Source: an uncultured Pontibacter sp.
GTDB lineage: Bacteria; Bacteroidota; Bacteroidia; Cytophagales; Hymenobacteraceae
Length of the DNA stretch: 64,000 bases
Assembly: GCF_947492645.1 (NCBI RefSeq)
Contig: NZ_CANLMZ010000003.1
Coordinates: 1 to 64,000 of the forward strand
Reading direction: 5' to 3'
The translations under genes and the position numbers were made by a program. Position 1 is the stretch's first letter. The number at the start of each line of letters is the position of its first letter. Under the pieces are notes generated by a model, which was not told the DNA's origin, ran no database searches, and saw nothing but the letters and a program-made list of their open reading frames with translations. Below are positions 37,371 to 47,270 of the stretch, piece by piece.

Positions 37371-40300
37371 TTAGTTCTTCATTAATCGGGTCTGGTATAC
37401 TTCTTTGCCAGCCTGAACTTTGATGATGTAAACACCTTTTGCCAGGTTGCTTACTTTGCTGTTCAGGTTTTGGTTAGCTGCATCCATGTTACCAGCTGTC
37501 TCAAACACTTTTCTGCCATCCAAAGCCCAAACGCTTAAGTTTACATTGCCTTTAGCAGCTTTTTCTGGGAGCACCAGGTTTACGTGGCTCGTAGCCGGGT
37601 TAGGGTAAACGCGGAACTGGCCTTTTGTTGCATCTGCAATGCCAGTTACCATATCGTTGTCAGTAATAGTCAAAGTATATGTCTTTGCCTCACCGATAAC
37701 AAGGTTCGCGCTGTTGTTCGTGATCTGGAAGGTAACTGCCTCTGTCTCCTCTACCAGTTCATCATCAACTATGGCTAGCTCAAATGTAGCTGTAGTAGCA
37801 TTGGCAGGAATAATTACTGTAACAACACCGTTAGTTGCACCTGTTACGGTGTAATCTGCTGCTGATGCTGTACCTCCGTCTACTACACTTACAGTTACAG
37901 TTTGCTCAGTAGCCTGCGCTTCAGACAACGTAAGGCTTACGGTATACTTGCCGGCATCTTCTGCTTTCGTAGCAGTTGCCTCAGTAAATGTTACTAACGA
38001 AGTAGCAGACAGGTTAAAGCGCGCTGATACTGGCATGTGGTCTGAAGTTGTGTTTCTGAAGTTGCCAATGCTGTTCAGGAACTGGTCTTCGATGGTGATC
38101 GTCTCTGCGATGTAGTCATTAGAAAGAGAAGACGACACGATGATATGATCAAGGAAGCTTTCGTACTGGCCAGAGGCATACGTAAAGGCGCCTGTTTTGC
38201 TTAATTCTAAGGTTAATGCGTTATAGTCGGCATCCTCAACAAATGGAGCAAATGTAGATGGCAGGTTATTTACCACAGATACATCCACATCATCGTTGTA
38301 ATCGCCAAGTATAACAACATGCTTATTGCTATAGTAAGCATCTAAAGAGTCTTTCAGCACTTGTACATCAAACTTACGCTGTGTATGCTTCGAAACATCC
38401 GTGCCGCTGTTAGCTCTTGTGTGCAGGTTTACCAGGCTTATGCTTTTCTTCACGTTGTTTACAGTTGTCTCAAACTCTACCATGAAAGGCAGGCGGCCAC
38501 TCGCCCAGAACTTTGCAGCTCCTTCAGGATATCCTGTAAATGCTTCATCATACACACCTTTTCTGGCATCTTCGTAGAACTTGCTAAGCAGCACTTTTTG
38601 CTTTTTAACCTGCGCTACTTCTGGCTTGTAAAGGAAGTATAACTTCTGAGGCACCAAGTCTCTGCTTGTATCCCAAGAGTAAGAATATGCGCTGGATGCA
38701 ACGTATTCGTAACCTAGTTCGCCAGCCAAACGCTGAATATCAGCATCGTTAGAAACCTCCTGTAGCGCCAAGATGTCAGCATCCAGGTCAGCGAAAACTT
38801 TCTTTGCATTAGTATACTGCAGCTCTTCATTAGCTGGCCCTAATTCGTTGCCTTTTTCGTCTTTATCAGCACCAAACCATTCCATGTTCCAGGTAACGAT
38901 ATCTAGTGTTGCATCCTTTAGAAGTGATGAACCTGTAAGTGTGCCAAGCTCCATTGTAAAGCCATTGCCTGATATAGCCGTTAGTTTACCCTCGAAACGA
39001 GGCGCTACAGACTTAGGCAGGAAGCGCACGAACAACTCGGCACCTTCGGCAGCCTCTTCAGCTGTGTAAGTTACAGACTGAGCAAACGTTTTATTGTCTT
39101 TAGATACCTCAAAATCGATCAGGTCGCTGGCGATAACGATTTCTTCTGTAAAGCCAAGAGCTTTGAATTTAACATACTCGGCTTCGCTGTAATTTCCTGG
39201 CTCTAATGCTCCAAAATCAAAAGTAGCGTTATCAGCTACAAATTTGAAAGGCTCATCTGTAACAGAGAAATCATCCAGGGTCCAGCGTGCTGCTTCAGCT
39301 CCGTTTCCTGAACTATAAACAAAAGCAATATGAACAGTTTCTCCTTTATACTTATCCAGCAATAACTCAGACTTTGTCCATACATCTGAAGCAACACCTG
39401 GTAGTGTTACATCAACTTCATCCCATGTTGCAGCATCTACATCTGTGCCGTTATAGTTTGCAGAAATAAATAATGTCAGTCCAGGACCATTGAAAGCTGT
39501 TCTTGTCCAGAAAGTAAGAAGCGGCACATTAAATCCAGTTAAATCGAGTGCAGGCGAAATCAACGCGTCAACATTGTCTTTGACAGAGCCATTATACCCG
39601 TTAATTTGTACTGCATTGCCAGTTCTGCCATACGTAGTGCACTCCCATACTTCGTCACCTAATGCATTATCGGTTGTCCAGCCTCCTGGTAAGGTAGTGC
39701 CGCAGTTGTCGAAGTTTTGAGTATATGGGCTAACCACAGTCGCTTTTACATTCACAACCAGATCAGTTGCTCCTGCTGCAGTATGTGTGATATTACCATT
39801 AACCTGGCCAATAGCAGTAAGCTTAGCGCGTACATATATTGTTCTTTCTGTTTCCAGATCAGCACCAGTAAAAGTATACGTACTTCTGAAGCCTTCCAGT
39901 TCTGAGGTCGAAATCTCAAAAGGAGCTGCAGCAGTAACAGTTACTTCTTCACCTTCTGCAATGTTAACTGCAGATAGTTTGTATGAACCCAAGAATGTAG
40001 TATTGGCTACGTTTTCACCTAGGTCTAGAGAATTAGCATCTGTCCTGATAGTTGGTGTTGTGATCTGTGAATCATAAACTGGAGAGAACTCAAAGTCGTC
40101 TACAGAAAGTCCGTGGTCACTACCAGAATCATTCGCATCAATCCACTTGATGACGATGAACTGACCATCTTCTATGTTAACATTGAATGTATGTTCAATA
40201 GCCTTCCTGTTAGCACTTGCATTTCCATCAAGTGCAGCTGCTGAGGCACCGGTTATAGGGCTAGTAAAGTCCAGCTCTGAAACTCTTGTAAAGTTATCTA

Positions 40301-40772
40301 GTGTGTTTGTGATTTCAGTACTAGCAGAAGTAGTTACTTCGTAGCTAAACTCAAGTAACTGGGGCGAAGTGTTACCTCCGTTTCTCCATTGCTCTCCGGT
40401 ATACTTAACTTTAACAGAAGATATTTTGCCTCCAGAAGTATTCTTAAACTGCACACCGTATGCTACTGCACCAGTAGAGTTTGACTGGATAGCACCAAGA
40501 GCTCTGTCTGCACTATTTCCAAAACTGTAAAGGGCACCCGCATTTGAACTACCTGGGCTAGCCTGATAGTTCTCACGAGTTGAGTACCAGCCAGCAATTG
40601 TGGTGTTATTAGTCCATACGTTAGCTGTACCTGTAGTTGCTAACGTATTAAAATTTTGTGAGTAATTTGTTCCTTCATTAAGAAGGACCTGCCCCCGCGC
40701 TTCACTACTGCTACCTAAAAAGGCACAGCAAACCAGCACAAGAGCGGATAGCTTTTGTAAATGTTTGACCAT
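37371..40772 (-). CDS. Secreted multidomain endonuclease/exonuclease/phosphatase protein with T9SS sorting signal
   Basis: A 1,133-residue exported protein. In order: signal peptide 1-28 (ending SEARGQ); a lectin-like beta domain (~30-230); Ig-like strands (~240-340); a choice-of-anchor-J-type domain (~345-510, YTQNFDNCGTTLPGGWT); another beta domain (~515-615); an EEP catalytic domain (~630-925) with TWNMEWFGADKDE, DILALQEVSND, VVILGDYNDDVD and SDHMPVSARF, the residues that bind metal and the phosphate; a Calx-beta-like module (~935-1040); and a T9SS C-terminal sorting domain (~1055-1133, FRVYPNPATSHVNLVLPE, VSNLAKGVYIIKVQ). It resembles ExeM-like extracellular nucleases. A likely role is degradation of extracellular DNA or phosphate scavenging; this is not shown by the sequence. 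Followed by a terminator. Confidence 0.9.
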   Translation of the reverse strand: MVKHLQKLSALVLVCCAFLGSSSEARGQVLLNEGTNYSQNFNTLATTGTANVWTNNTTIAGWYSTRENYQASPGSSNAGALYSFGNSADRALGAIQSNSTGAVAYGVQFKNTSGGKISSVKVKYTGEQWRNGGNTSPQLLEFSYEVTTSASTEITNTLDNFTRVSELDFTSPITGASAAALDGNASANRKAIEHTFNVNIEDGQFIVIKWIDANDSGSDHGLSVDDFEFSPVYDSQITTPTIRTDANSLDLGENVANTTFLGSYKLSAVNIAEGEEVTVTAAAPFEISTSELEGFRSTYTFTGADLETERTIYVRAKLTAIGQVNGNITHTAAGATDLVVNVKATVVSPYTQNFDNCGTTLPGGWTTDNALGDEVWECTTYGRTGNAVQINGYNGSVKDNVDALISPALDLTGFNVPLLTFWTRTAFNGPGLTLFISANYNGTDVDAATWDEVDVTLPGVASDVWTKSELLLDKYKGETVHIAFVYSSGNGAEAARWTLDDFSVTDEPFKFVADNATFDFGALEPGNYSEAEYVKFKALGFTEEIVIASDLIDFEVSKDNKTFAQSVTYTAEEAAEGAELFVRFLPKSVAPRFEGKLTAISGNGFTMELGTLTGSSLLKDATLDIVTWNMEWFGADKDEKGNELGPANEELQYTNAKKVFADLDADILALQEVSNDADIQRLAGELGYEYVASSAYSYSWDTSRDLVPQKLYFLYKPEVAQVKKQKVLLSKFYEDARKGVYDEAFTGYPEGAAKFWASGRLPFMVEFETTVNNVKKSISLVNLHTRANSGTDVSKHTQRKFDVQVLKDSLDAYYSNKHVVILGDYNDDVDVSVVNNLPSTFAPFVEDADYNALTLELSKTGAFTYASGQYESFLDHIIVSSSLSNDYIAETITIEDQFLNSIGNFRNTTSDHMPVSARFNLSATSLVTFTEATATKAEDAGKYTVSLTLSEAQATEQTVTVSVVDGGTASAADYTVTGATNGVVTVIIPANATTATFELAIVDDELVEETEAVTFQITNNSANLVIGEAKTYTLTITDNDMVTGIADATKGQFRVYPNPATSHVNLVLPEKAAKGNVNLSVWALDGRKVFETAGNMDAANQNLNSKVSNLAKGVYIIKVQAGKEVYQTRLMKN

Positions 40773-41002
40773 AAAAGTTTAATATTAGATATAAATTGGG
40801 TTGATTTTCAGAGATAGTGAGGCACTCCTGCCTTAAGAGGAAAATAGACTGCGGAAGAAACTGGAGTACCTGAATCATCACACAAATCTAAGCCTAAATT
40901 CAATACTATCTATTATCTATATATTAAGAAAAATATTAATATCTTAAATTCATGGTTAACACCAAATATTTACCAAAAAAAGTATACTAAAGTATTCAGC
41001 CG

Positions 41003-42160
41003 CTAAACTTCTTCTAAAGCTTGTTCCAGGTCTTTTATCAGATAATCAGCATCTTCCAAACCAATGTAAAAGCGCACAAGCGTAAAAGGTAAAGCTGGTT
41101 TAAGGTTACTGTCGGTATAGGTAGCTGCCATTGGGTAAATAAGCGATTCGTGTCCGCCCCACGAGGCAGCCATCAGGAAGTGTTGCAGTTTGTCGCAAAA
41201 TGTTTCTACGCGCGCTATATCTTCTGTATTAAGTAGTATGGAGAACTGCCCTGTGTTGTTGCGCAGTTGTTTATGCGCCAACCCTTGCTGCGGGTGCGAA
41301 GGCAGAAACGGAAAATTAACGTGTTTTACCTTTGGGTGCTGCTCCAAAAAAGAGACAACTTTCCTGGTTGTCGCCGCCACCCGCTCCATGCGTAACGGCA
41401 ACGTTCTAAGCCCCCTTATCAGCAGCCATGCATCGTGCGGCGAAAGCACAGCTCCCAGGGTCATATACTCGCGTTCAAAAATCTTGTTTATACTTTGCCT
41501 TGCGCCGCAGATAACACCACCCATCACATCGGAGTGCCCTCCTATATACTTTGTACACGAATGGACCACAAAATCAACACCGAAGGCAATAGGGTTTTGG
41601 TTGATGGGGCTGGCAAAACTATTATCTATGATAGTTGTACAGTTATGCTCTCTCGCAATAGCTACTACAGCCGCAATATCCTGTAGTTCGAACGTATAAG
41701 AGTTAGGGCTTTCGAGGTAAAGTAACTTTGTGTTTGGCTTGATCGCTTTTCTGTAATTCTCCGGATCGGTGCCATCTACCATACTTACCTCCACTCCAAA
41801 CCGTGGCAGAAATTTATTCATCAACGTATCCGTCCAGAAGTATGGCTTTTTAACACTTACTATATGGTCTCCTGCGCTTACCTGCGATAGAACAGCTGCA
41901 GCTACTGCCGCGATGCCACTACCAAAGGCAATGGCGTGCTCGGCTCCCTCCAGGGCTGCTATTTTTTTCTCAAGTATGGTTACAGTTGGGTTGTTGCCGC
42001 GCGTGTACAGGTGCGCTTCTGATTCGTTAAACAATTTCCGCCTGAAGTCAGCTACGGTATCTGCCGAAAAGTTGCTTGTCTGTAAAATTGGGGGCGCAAC
42101 TGCATTAAAGTAGTGCTCTCGCTCTTCGCCCAGCTCGTTTAAAATATAAGATAGATCCAT
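41003..42160 (-). CDS. Cystathionine gamma-synthase/beta-lyase family PLP enzyme
   Basis: A 385-residue fold-type I PLP enzyme of the trans-sulfuration (Cys/Met metabolism) family. Seen: YTRGNNPTVTILEKKIAALE, the SGIAAVAAAVLSQVSAGDHI strand, LLYLESPNSYTFELQDIAAV, the PLP-lysine region in FVVHSCTKYIGGHSDVMGGV and the C-terminal FVRFYIGLEDADYLIKDLE. Family members join or split Cys/Hcy with acyl-homoserine or act as methionine lyases; which one cannot be told from the sequence. Single gene. The start ATGGATCTATCT is at 42160. Confidence 0.92.
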   Translation of the reverse strand: MDLSYILNELGEEREHYFNAVAPPILQTSNFSADTVADFRRKLFNESEAHLYTRGNNPTVTILEKKIAALEGAEHAIAFGSGIAAVAAAVLSQVSAGDHIVSVKKPYFWTDTLMNKFLPRFGVEVSMVDGTDPENYRKAIKPNTKLLYLESPNSYTFELQDIAAVVAIAREHNCTTIIDNSFASPINQNPIAFGVDFVVHSCTKYIGGHSDVMGGVICGARQSINKIFEREYMTLGAVLSPHDAWLLIRGLRTLPLRMERVAATTRKVVSFLEQHPKVKHVNFPFLPSHPQQGLAHKQLRNNTGQFSILLNTEDIARVETFCDKLQHFLMAASWGGHESLIYPMAATYTDSNLKPALPFTLVRFYIGLEDADYLIKDLEQALEEV

Positions 42161-42451
42161 AGTACAGGCCTTTGTTTAATCTACTTACTTGTATTTGGCA
42201 AGGGTTGTTCTACGCCTTTAAGTATGCTACCTTCTAATAGGCTTTCTAGCTGTTTTATGCTCCTTTTTCCTGGATCAAATCCTTGCTTCCCCATCGTTCT
42301 TCAATAGAGATTCCACTACAAACATCAGATTACTAAAAAAATTTGCAATATTATATTAACATACTGTTAATCAATAACTTAAATACACTAAAAACACTAG
42401 TATTTATGGGTGTTTATGCAACTGTAGCGGCCCTATAATTGTTGGGTATAT

Positions 42452-43480
42452 ATGAAAGAGAAAGAAGAAGAAAACGTATTTCTGCTTAATCAAAATGAGC
42501 AAAACGAGCAGGATAAAGATTGGCAAAAATCCATCCCCGCTCAGGTGTTTCTCAATTACTTTTTCGCCATAAACTATCACTTACAAAACGGCGATACAAG
42601 TGGTATGGAGCAACTTGCTTTTTTGAAGGAATCGCAGGCTGAGCTAACTGAACAAGACATAGAAAAAGTGAAACGCTACCTGCTAAATAGCTGGAGTACC
42701 GAGTATGCCTTACGCACAACGGCTGCTCTCGGCGACGAAGCTTACATGCGCAATGCCCTGTACTGGACATTTCCGCAGGCGTATTATACGGTGTTCTCTG
42801 GTTTGCAGGCTTTCTTGTATACGCGTGGTGTAAAGTCTCCTAACGAGGCGCTTGTACTTAGGGAGGCAGGTAGATTGGTGGTTAAAAATGCTTATCCGAA
42901 AGCAATTGGCTTTTACGCCTCTGGCCATTACGATGACTTTAACATACACCGTTTGCCCTTGTCGCATTACAAGCCTGGCTTACAGATAGCAGGTAAAGAA
43001 CTGGAAGCGCAGGCACAGATTGGGCAGTTTTTGCGCACCACCCGCCGCCAAAAAGCTAAAAGTATAAGACAGCAAGTACAGGCAAACTCAGCTACTTCCA
43101 TTCGTAGCGCTAAAACAGGCGAAGTGCTGCAGAAGTTTGGTCCCCAGCATTGGCAGCAACTCACCTGGCGCATAGGTTATACTACGCTGTTTGATTTGCT
43201 GGCACGATTGCGCATATCCTCTTCACACCGCGAAATAGAACGATTCGTGCAGGCTGAGATTGACTTTAAACTGTTTCATGAGTCGTTGCTGGAGATTGTA
43301 AGCTACCTGAACGGCATACATGAAAGCTATGTGGCACAGGCCATGGGCATACAACAGTATGAGGCATTTGTAAAAGACTTACCTGGCTATTTACAGAATT
43401 CGTTTGCAGCAGCCAGGCTACAGCAGCACATCAAGCCGCTGTTCGGAGATGAGGATTACCAGATGGGGCAGGCAGCATAA
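42452..43480 (+). CDS. Hypothetical protein, unknown family
   Basis: A 342-residue soluble, mostly helical protein with no signal peptide and no family that I recognise. The start (KEKEEENVFLLNQNEQNEQD) is acidic. An aromatic-rich helical middle (ALYWTFPQAYYTVFSGLQAF, LYTRGVKSPNEALVLREAGR) and a second helical half (WRIGYTTLFDLLARLRISSS) follow. The layout could fit a HEPN-like helical fold, but I see no diagnostic RxxxH motif. An AT-rich upstream region and its own stop and terminator (43504) indicate a single gene. It does not look like a shadow: codon use resembles its neighbours. Confidence 0.7.
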   Translation: MKEKEEENVFLLNQNEQNEQDKDWQKSIPAQVFLNYFFAINYHLQNGDTSGMEQLAFLKESQAELTEQDIEKVKRYLLNSWSTEYALRTTAALGDEAYMRNALYWTFPQAYYTVFSGLQAFLYTRGVKSPNEALVLREAGRLVVKNAYPKAIGFYASGHYDDFNIHRLPLSHYKPGLQIAGKELEAQAQIGQFLRTTRRQKAKSIRQQVQANSATSIRSAKTGEVLQKFGPQHWQQLTWRIGYTTLFDLLARLRISSSHREIERFVQAEIDFKLFHESLLEIVSYLNGIHESYVAQAMGIQQYEAFVKDLPGYLQNSFAAARLQQHIKPLFGDEDYQMGQAA

Positions 43481-43503
43481 ATCGCAATCCCTGTTTATAC
43501 TTT

Positions 43504-43538
43504 AGCCTTCTGTAAGTTTATACTTGCAGGAGGCTTTT
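43504..43538 (+). terminator. Weak hairpin terminator
   Basis: AGCCTTCTG pairs with CAGGAGGCT (one G-T pair) across a 14-base loop containing TTATACTT, followed by TTTTGTTTT. Confidence 0.5.
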
Positions 43539-43785
43539 GTTTTAAGCTTTACAGTCAAATGTAAGTCACTCAGTCAGCACCCGCCTTTTTATTTTAACCT
43601 ATAGCTTACCAGATGCTGATTTACTACTGGTCCTGCTGCGGCTTATGCGTTCCATTCAGAATTTCAATCTTTTATACTTTCATTATCCTCCTGCCAAACT
43701 ATCAGTAATTAACTCTTTAAAAGCTGCCGATTATTTACGAATTTTGCAACTTGATTTTGACAAAACACTTTTAGTATAAAATCGC

Positions 43786-45324
43786 ATGCAACTGAGCGAA
43801 CAGGAACTACGCCGTAGACACGAGCGTGAAGAACTGGAGAAAATGGGCATCAACCCCTATCCATCTGAAACATTTGAGGTTACGGCAACAGCCAAAGAGA
43901 TAAAAGAAAACTTTGACAAGGAAAAGGGCAACTATCAGGAAGTAACCCTGGCAGGCCGTTTAATGAGCCGCCGCATTATGGGTAAAGCCTCTTTTGCGGA
44001 GCTGATGGACAGCACAGGCCGGATCCAGATATACGTTTCAAGAGATGACATTGCACCAGGCGAGAACAAGGACATGTATAACACCGTGTTCAAGAAAATG
44101 CTTGACATCGGTGACTTCATCGGAATCAAAGGCTATGCTTTCGTAACGCAGGTAGGTGAGATCTCGGTGCATGTTACAGAGCTAAAAGTACTTACAAAAT
44201 CGCTTAAGCCACTACCAATCGTAAAGCGCGAGGTGGACGAAAATGGCGTAGAGCATGTTTACGATGCCTTTAGCGACCCTGAGCTTCGTTACCGTCAGCG
44301 TTACGTGGATTTGATCGTGAACCCACATGTACGTGAAACTTTCCAGAAGCGCACCAGGCTGGTAAACACCATGCGTAACTTCTTATCTGATAAAGGTTAC
44401 CTGGAGGTGGAAACACCAATTCTGCAGCCTATACATGGTGGCGCGGCGGCACGTCCGTTTAAAACGCACCACAACACCCTGGACATGACGCTGTACCTGC
44501 GCATTGCCAACGAGTTATACTTAAAGCGCCTGATAGTGGGTGGTTTTGATGGCGTGTTCGAGTTTGCAAAAGACTTCCGTAACGAAGGTATGAGCCGTTT
44601 CCACAACCCGGAGTTTACTGTGATGGAGCTTTACGTTACTTACAAAGACTATAACTGGATGATGGACCTGGTAGAGGAAATGGTGGAAAAAGTAGCCCTT
44701 GCCCTGCATGGTACAACAGAAGTGCAAGTTGGAGAGAACGTAATTAACTTCGCCCGCCCTTGGAAGCGTTATACAATGTTTGAGGCTATCGAGCACTTTA
44801 CTAAAATCGATATCACAAACATGGATGAGCCAGCGCTTCGCCAGGCAGCAGAGAAGCTAGGCATCCATACAGACCCAACCATGGGCAAGGCTAAGCTTAT
44901 TGACGAGATCTTCGGAGAAACGGCAGAGCCATACTTGATACAGCCAACATTTATTACGGATTACCCTGTAGAGATGAGCCCATTGGCTAAAAAGCACCGC
45001 AGCAAACCAGGGCTGGTAGAGCGTTTTGAGGCTATTTGTAACGGTAAAGAAATTTGCAATGCCTTCTCTGAGCTTAATGACCCTGTAGACCAGCGCGCGC
45101 GCTTTGAAGAGCAACTTGAGCTGGCAAAACGTGGAGACGTAGAAGCCATGGTACTGGATGAAGACTTTCTTCGTGCCTTGGAATACGGTATGCCGCCAAC
45201 AGCAGGCTTGGGTGTAGGTATAGATCGCCTGGCCATGATTATGACCAACTCTAACTCTATCCAGGATGTGTTGTTCTTCCCGCAAATGAAGCCGGAGAAG
45301 CAAGATAAGAAAGAAGAGAAATAA
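43786..45324 (+). CDS. lysS: Lysyl-tRNA synthetase (class II)
   Basis: A 512-residue class IIb lysyl-tRNA synthetase. The N-terminal OB-fold anticodon-binding domain (about 55-150; [20 protein letters not shown]) is followed by the catalytic core: motif 1 region ([20 protein letters not shown]), motif 2 ([20 protein letters not shown]) and motif 3 ([16 protein letters not shown]). Cytoplasmic, charges tRNA-Lys. The start ATGCAACTGAGCGAAC is at 43786. A single gene with a strong bidirectional terminator shared with the YtxH-like gene downstream. Confidence 0.97.
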   Translation: MQLSEQELRRRHEREELEKMGINPYPSETFEVTATAKEIKENFDKEKGNYQEVTLAGRLMSRRIMGKASFAELMDSTGRIQIYVSRDDIAPGENKDMYNTVFKKMLDIGDFIGIKGYAFVTQVGEISVHVTELKVLTKSLKPLPIVKREVDENGVEHVYDAFSDPELRYRQRYVDLIVNPHVRETFQKRTRLVNTMRNFLSDKGYLEVETPILQPIHGGAAARPFKTHHNTLDMTLYLRIANELYLKRLIVGGFDGVFEFAKDFRNEGMSRFHNPEFTVMELYVTYKDYNWMMDLVEEMVEKVALALHGTTEVQVGENVINFARPWKRYTMFEAIEHFTKIDITNMDEPALRQAAEKLGIHTDPTMGKAKLIDEIFGETAEPYLIQPTFITDYPVEMSPLAKKHRSKPGLVERFEAICNGKEICNAFSELNDPVDQRARFEEQLELAKRGDVEAMVLDEDFLRALEYGMPPTAGLGVGIDRLAMIMTNSNSIQDVLFFPQMKPEKQDKKEEK

Positions 45325-45343
45325 GCTTTTGCTTAGTTACTTT

Positions 45344-45385
45344 AAAAAGGAAGGGCCTGCTACACATAGCAGGCCCTTCCTTTTT
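45344..45385. terminator. Bidirectional terminator between lysS and a YtxH-like gene
   Basis: AAAAAGGAAGGGCCTGCTA pairs with TAGCAGGCCCTTCCTTTTT, a 19-bp perfect stem with a four-base loop between convergent genes. Confidence 0.85.
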
Positions 45386-45399
45386 ATACTTTAGCTTTT

Positions 45400-45795
45400 C
45401 TATAAGCCTGGAGTTTTACGGGAATCGTTAATCATTCTGTTCACCTCGTCATCATCCCATTTAGCTTTATCGGTATAAGGGCTGCTCTGTACGTTACCAG
45501 TTTGTGCCTGCTGGTTTTTGCTTAAATTGGGGTTAATGTAAGGCTCTTTCTTTTTACCAGTCCAGGAATCCACTTTAGATTTTGTAGAAGTATAGCCTTT
45601 ACTTACCTGGTCGCCAAGTTTGGAAGCAGAGTCAGCTACTTTTTTACGGGTAGTGGTTCCTTTATCAGGGGCAAGCAATACACCTGCAAGCGCGCCTGCC
45701 GCAGCTCCTGCAAGCAGGCCCAAGGCCACAGCCCCATTTCCGCTGCTACTCTTTTTGCTCTTCATTTTCTTACCAGTAGTATCGTTCTGCTTCAT
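45400..45795 (-). CDS. YtxH-like domain protein (first of three)
   Basis: A 131-residue protein taken from MKQNDTTGKKMKSKK (45795); an in-frame start further up at 45927 is possible, and MKSKK at 45765 equally so. The YtxH signature is the glycine-zipper transmembrane helix followed by a Pro-x-Thr/Asn-Gly turn: LGLLAGAAAGALAGVLLAPD then KGTTTRKKV. The C-terminal half is hydrophilic (KSKVDSWTGKKKEPYINPNL). YtxH proteins are membrane-anchored, induced by stress in some bacteria, with unknown biochemistry. It is one of three paralogues at 45400, 46145 and 46670, all on the same strand. Confidence 0.75.
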   Translation of the reverse strand: MKQNDTTGKKMKSKKSSSGNGAVALGLLAGAAAGALAGVLLAPDKGTTTRKKVADSASKLGDQVSKGYTSTKSKVDSWTGKKKEPYINPNLSKNQQAQTGNVQSSPYTDKAKWDDDEVNRMINDSRKTPGL

Positions 45796-45986
45796 CTGCC
45801 GCACAGACGAGTTAGTAGCAAATGTTGATCTTTCCTCTCCTAGCGATCTGCATTCCATTTTCGTTCTCATAGTTGTATCTGTATTTTGTTTAAATTTTAA
45901 ACTCATAACTACAGCAGTATATTGCACTTGCTGTACATTTAATAACGGGAGAGCAAGCGGAAGGTTAAATTAGGTTTGGCATAAAT

Positions 45987-46023
45987 AACGGCGCCTGCCC
46001 CAGAAAAAGGGGCAGGCGCCGTT
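45987..46023. terminator. GC-rich perfect 15-bp hairpin
   Basis: AACGGCGCCTGCCCC pairs with GGGGCAGGCGCCGTT over a seven-base A-rich loop. It probably ends the transcript of the second YtxH-like gene, although the T-run is weak. Confidence 0.55.
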
Positions 46024-46144
46024 GCACGCAATGCAAATTTTAGCCGCCTCAGCAACTATAAAATAAACTTATAGTTACGGCAAGGCCCGAAGGCCTTTTT
46101 ACATTGCATGTATAAATTTAATGTGTTTTTACTTTTGTTTATAC

Positions 46145-46504
46145 TTAGGCGTTACCACCAGTTGCATTACCGCCTGTAGTACCACCAGCTGATCCAGTAC
46201 CTGTGTTACCAGCGCTGGAACCACCTGTTGAGCCAGAACCGCCTTTGTTACCACCTGTGTTGCCAGATGAATCGCCGCCGTTGTCGCCACCTCCGGTTTT
46301 ACCGAACGTGCCGCTCATGTTCTTGATCTCGTCAAGTCCAGCCTGCAGGTTTTTCTCCAGGTCTTGGCTAAGCTTGCCAGCCCATTTTTTTACGCTTCCG
46401 CGTGTTACCTCACCAGTATCTGGTGCCATAAGCAGACCTGCAATTACACCTGCACTTGCACCTGCCAGAAGGGCCAAAAGCACTTTTCCGCTATTGTCTT
46501 TCAT
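46145..46504 (-). CDS. YtxH-like domain protein (second of three)
   Basis: A 119-residue protein. Residues 8-30 carry the YtxH helix (LLALLAGASAGVIAGLLMAP), then DTGEVTRGSVKKWAGKLSQD as a charged amphipathic segment. Residues 70-119 are extreme low complexity, nearly only Gly, Ser, Thr, Asn and Ala (GGDNGGDSSGNTGGNKGGSG), a tail I do not see in its paralogues. Start ATGAAAGACAATAGC. No signal peptide. Same strand and similar spacing to its paralogues, probably a tandem-duplicated group. Confidence 0.75.
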   Translation of the reverse strand: MKDNSGKVLLALLAGASAGVIAGLLMAPDTGEVTRGSVKKWAGKLSQDLEKNLQAGLDEIKNMSGTFGKTGGGDNGGDSSGNTGGNKGGSGSTGGSSAGNTGTGSAGGTTGGNATGGNA

Positions 46505-46669
46505 AGTTGTTATGATTATAATTTTTGTTTACTCTTTTATGTGTCTACTAATAACGTTGTACATAGCATTAAGTTATATCTATACAACAGAATACTATTA
46601 TACTTAAGCTAAAAGTATAAAATTATAGCAACTATTTTATTTAACTGGACTAACGAAGTGTATATGCTT

Positions 46670-47083
46670 TTAGCTTCTGAAGTCAGATAATAGCTTCAGA
46701 ATTTCGTCTTTCGTTTTGTTGAGGCGAGTCTGCAATCGGCTCAGCAGTTCATTTTCGCTTCCCTGCTCATAGTTTAGATCATCCTCCGTAAGCTCCTCAT
46801 AATTATTTCTAAGCAGGCGTTTTACGTCTTCCCAGGAGCCATGCATCACAAGTTGGTCGTCCCCCTGTCCTGATGCTTTTCCTGACTTGGATCTTAAATT
46901 CTCTGTCCAGCTTTTTATCGTTGCATTCAGGTCGTCACCTGCTTTTGTAAGGGTGCGCTTAAGCTCATCGCGGTTATTGCGGCCATTGTTCGGCGATAGC
47001 AGCACGCCAGCTGCAATACCAGCGCCAATGCCTGCCAGGGTTGCCATTAGAATTTTGTTGTTGTTGTTTTTCATGTTATCCAT
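46670..47083 (-). CDS. YtxH-like domain protein (third of three)
   Basis: A 137-residue protein from MDNMKNNNNKILMATLAGIG (47083); MKNNNN at 47074 is an equally good start, and an upstream ATG at 47107 is possible. The YtxH helix (ATLAGIGAGIAAGVLLSP, then NNGRNNRDELKRTL) is followed by an amphipathic, acidic helix region (RLLRNNYEELTEDDLNYEQG, LSRLQTRLNKTKDEILKLL). Closest to the second copy in the zipper, with a longer helical tail. The three lie head-to-tail between lysS and a Kazal lipoprotein. Confidence 0.75.
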   Translation of the reverse strand: MDNMKNNNNKILMATLAGIGAGIAAGVLLSPNNGRNNRDELKRTLTKAGDDLNATIKSWTENLRSKSGKASGQGDDQLVMHGSWEDVKRLLRNNYEELTEDDLNYEQGSENELLSRLQTRLNKTKDEILKLLSDFRS

Positions 47084-47270
47084 GTGCTTGATCATTTTAT
47101 TTATCATTATTCATCTAAGCGCGACCCGTAGTGTACTTCATTTTCACAAAAAAGCTTACTTCAGATATATTTAGATATTTTTGCGCTTCAAATATCATAC
47201 GGTTGCTGCCACACTTGGTTAATTGCAGCCACAAAACGTATAACACCAATCAACTTAAAGTTTAAAAACT

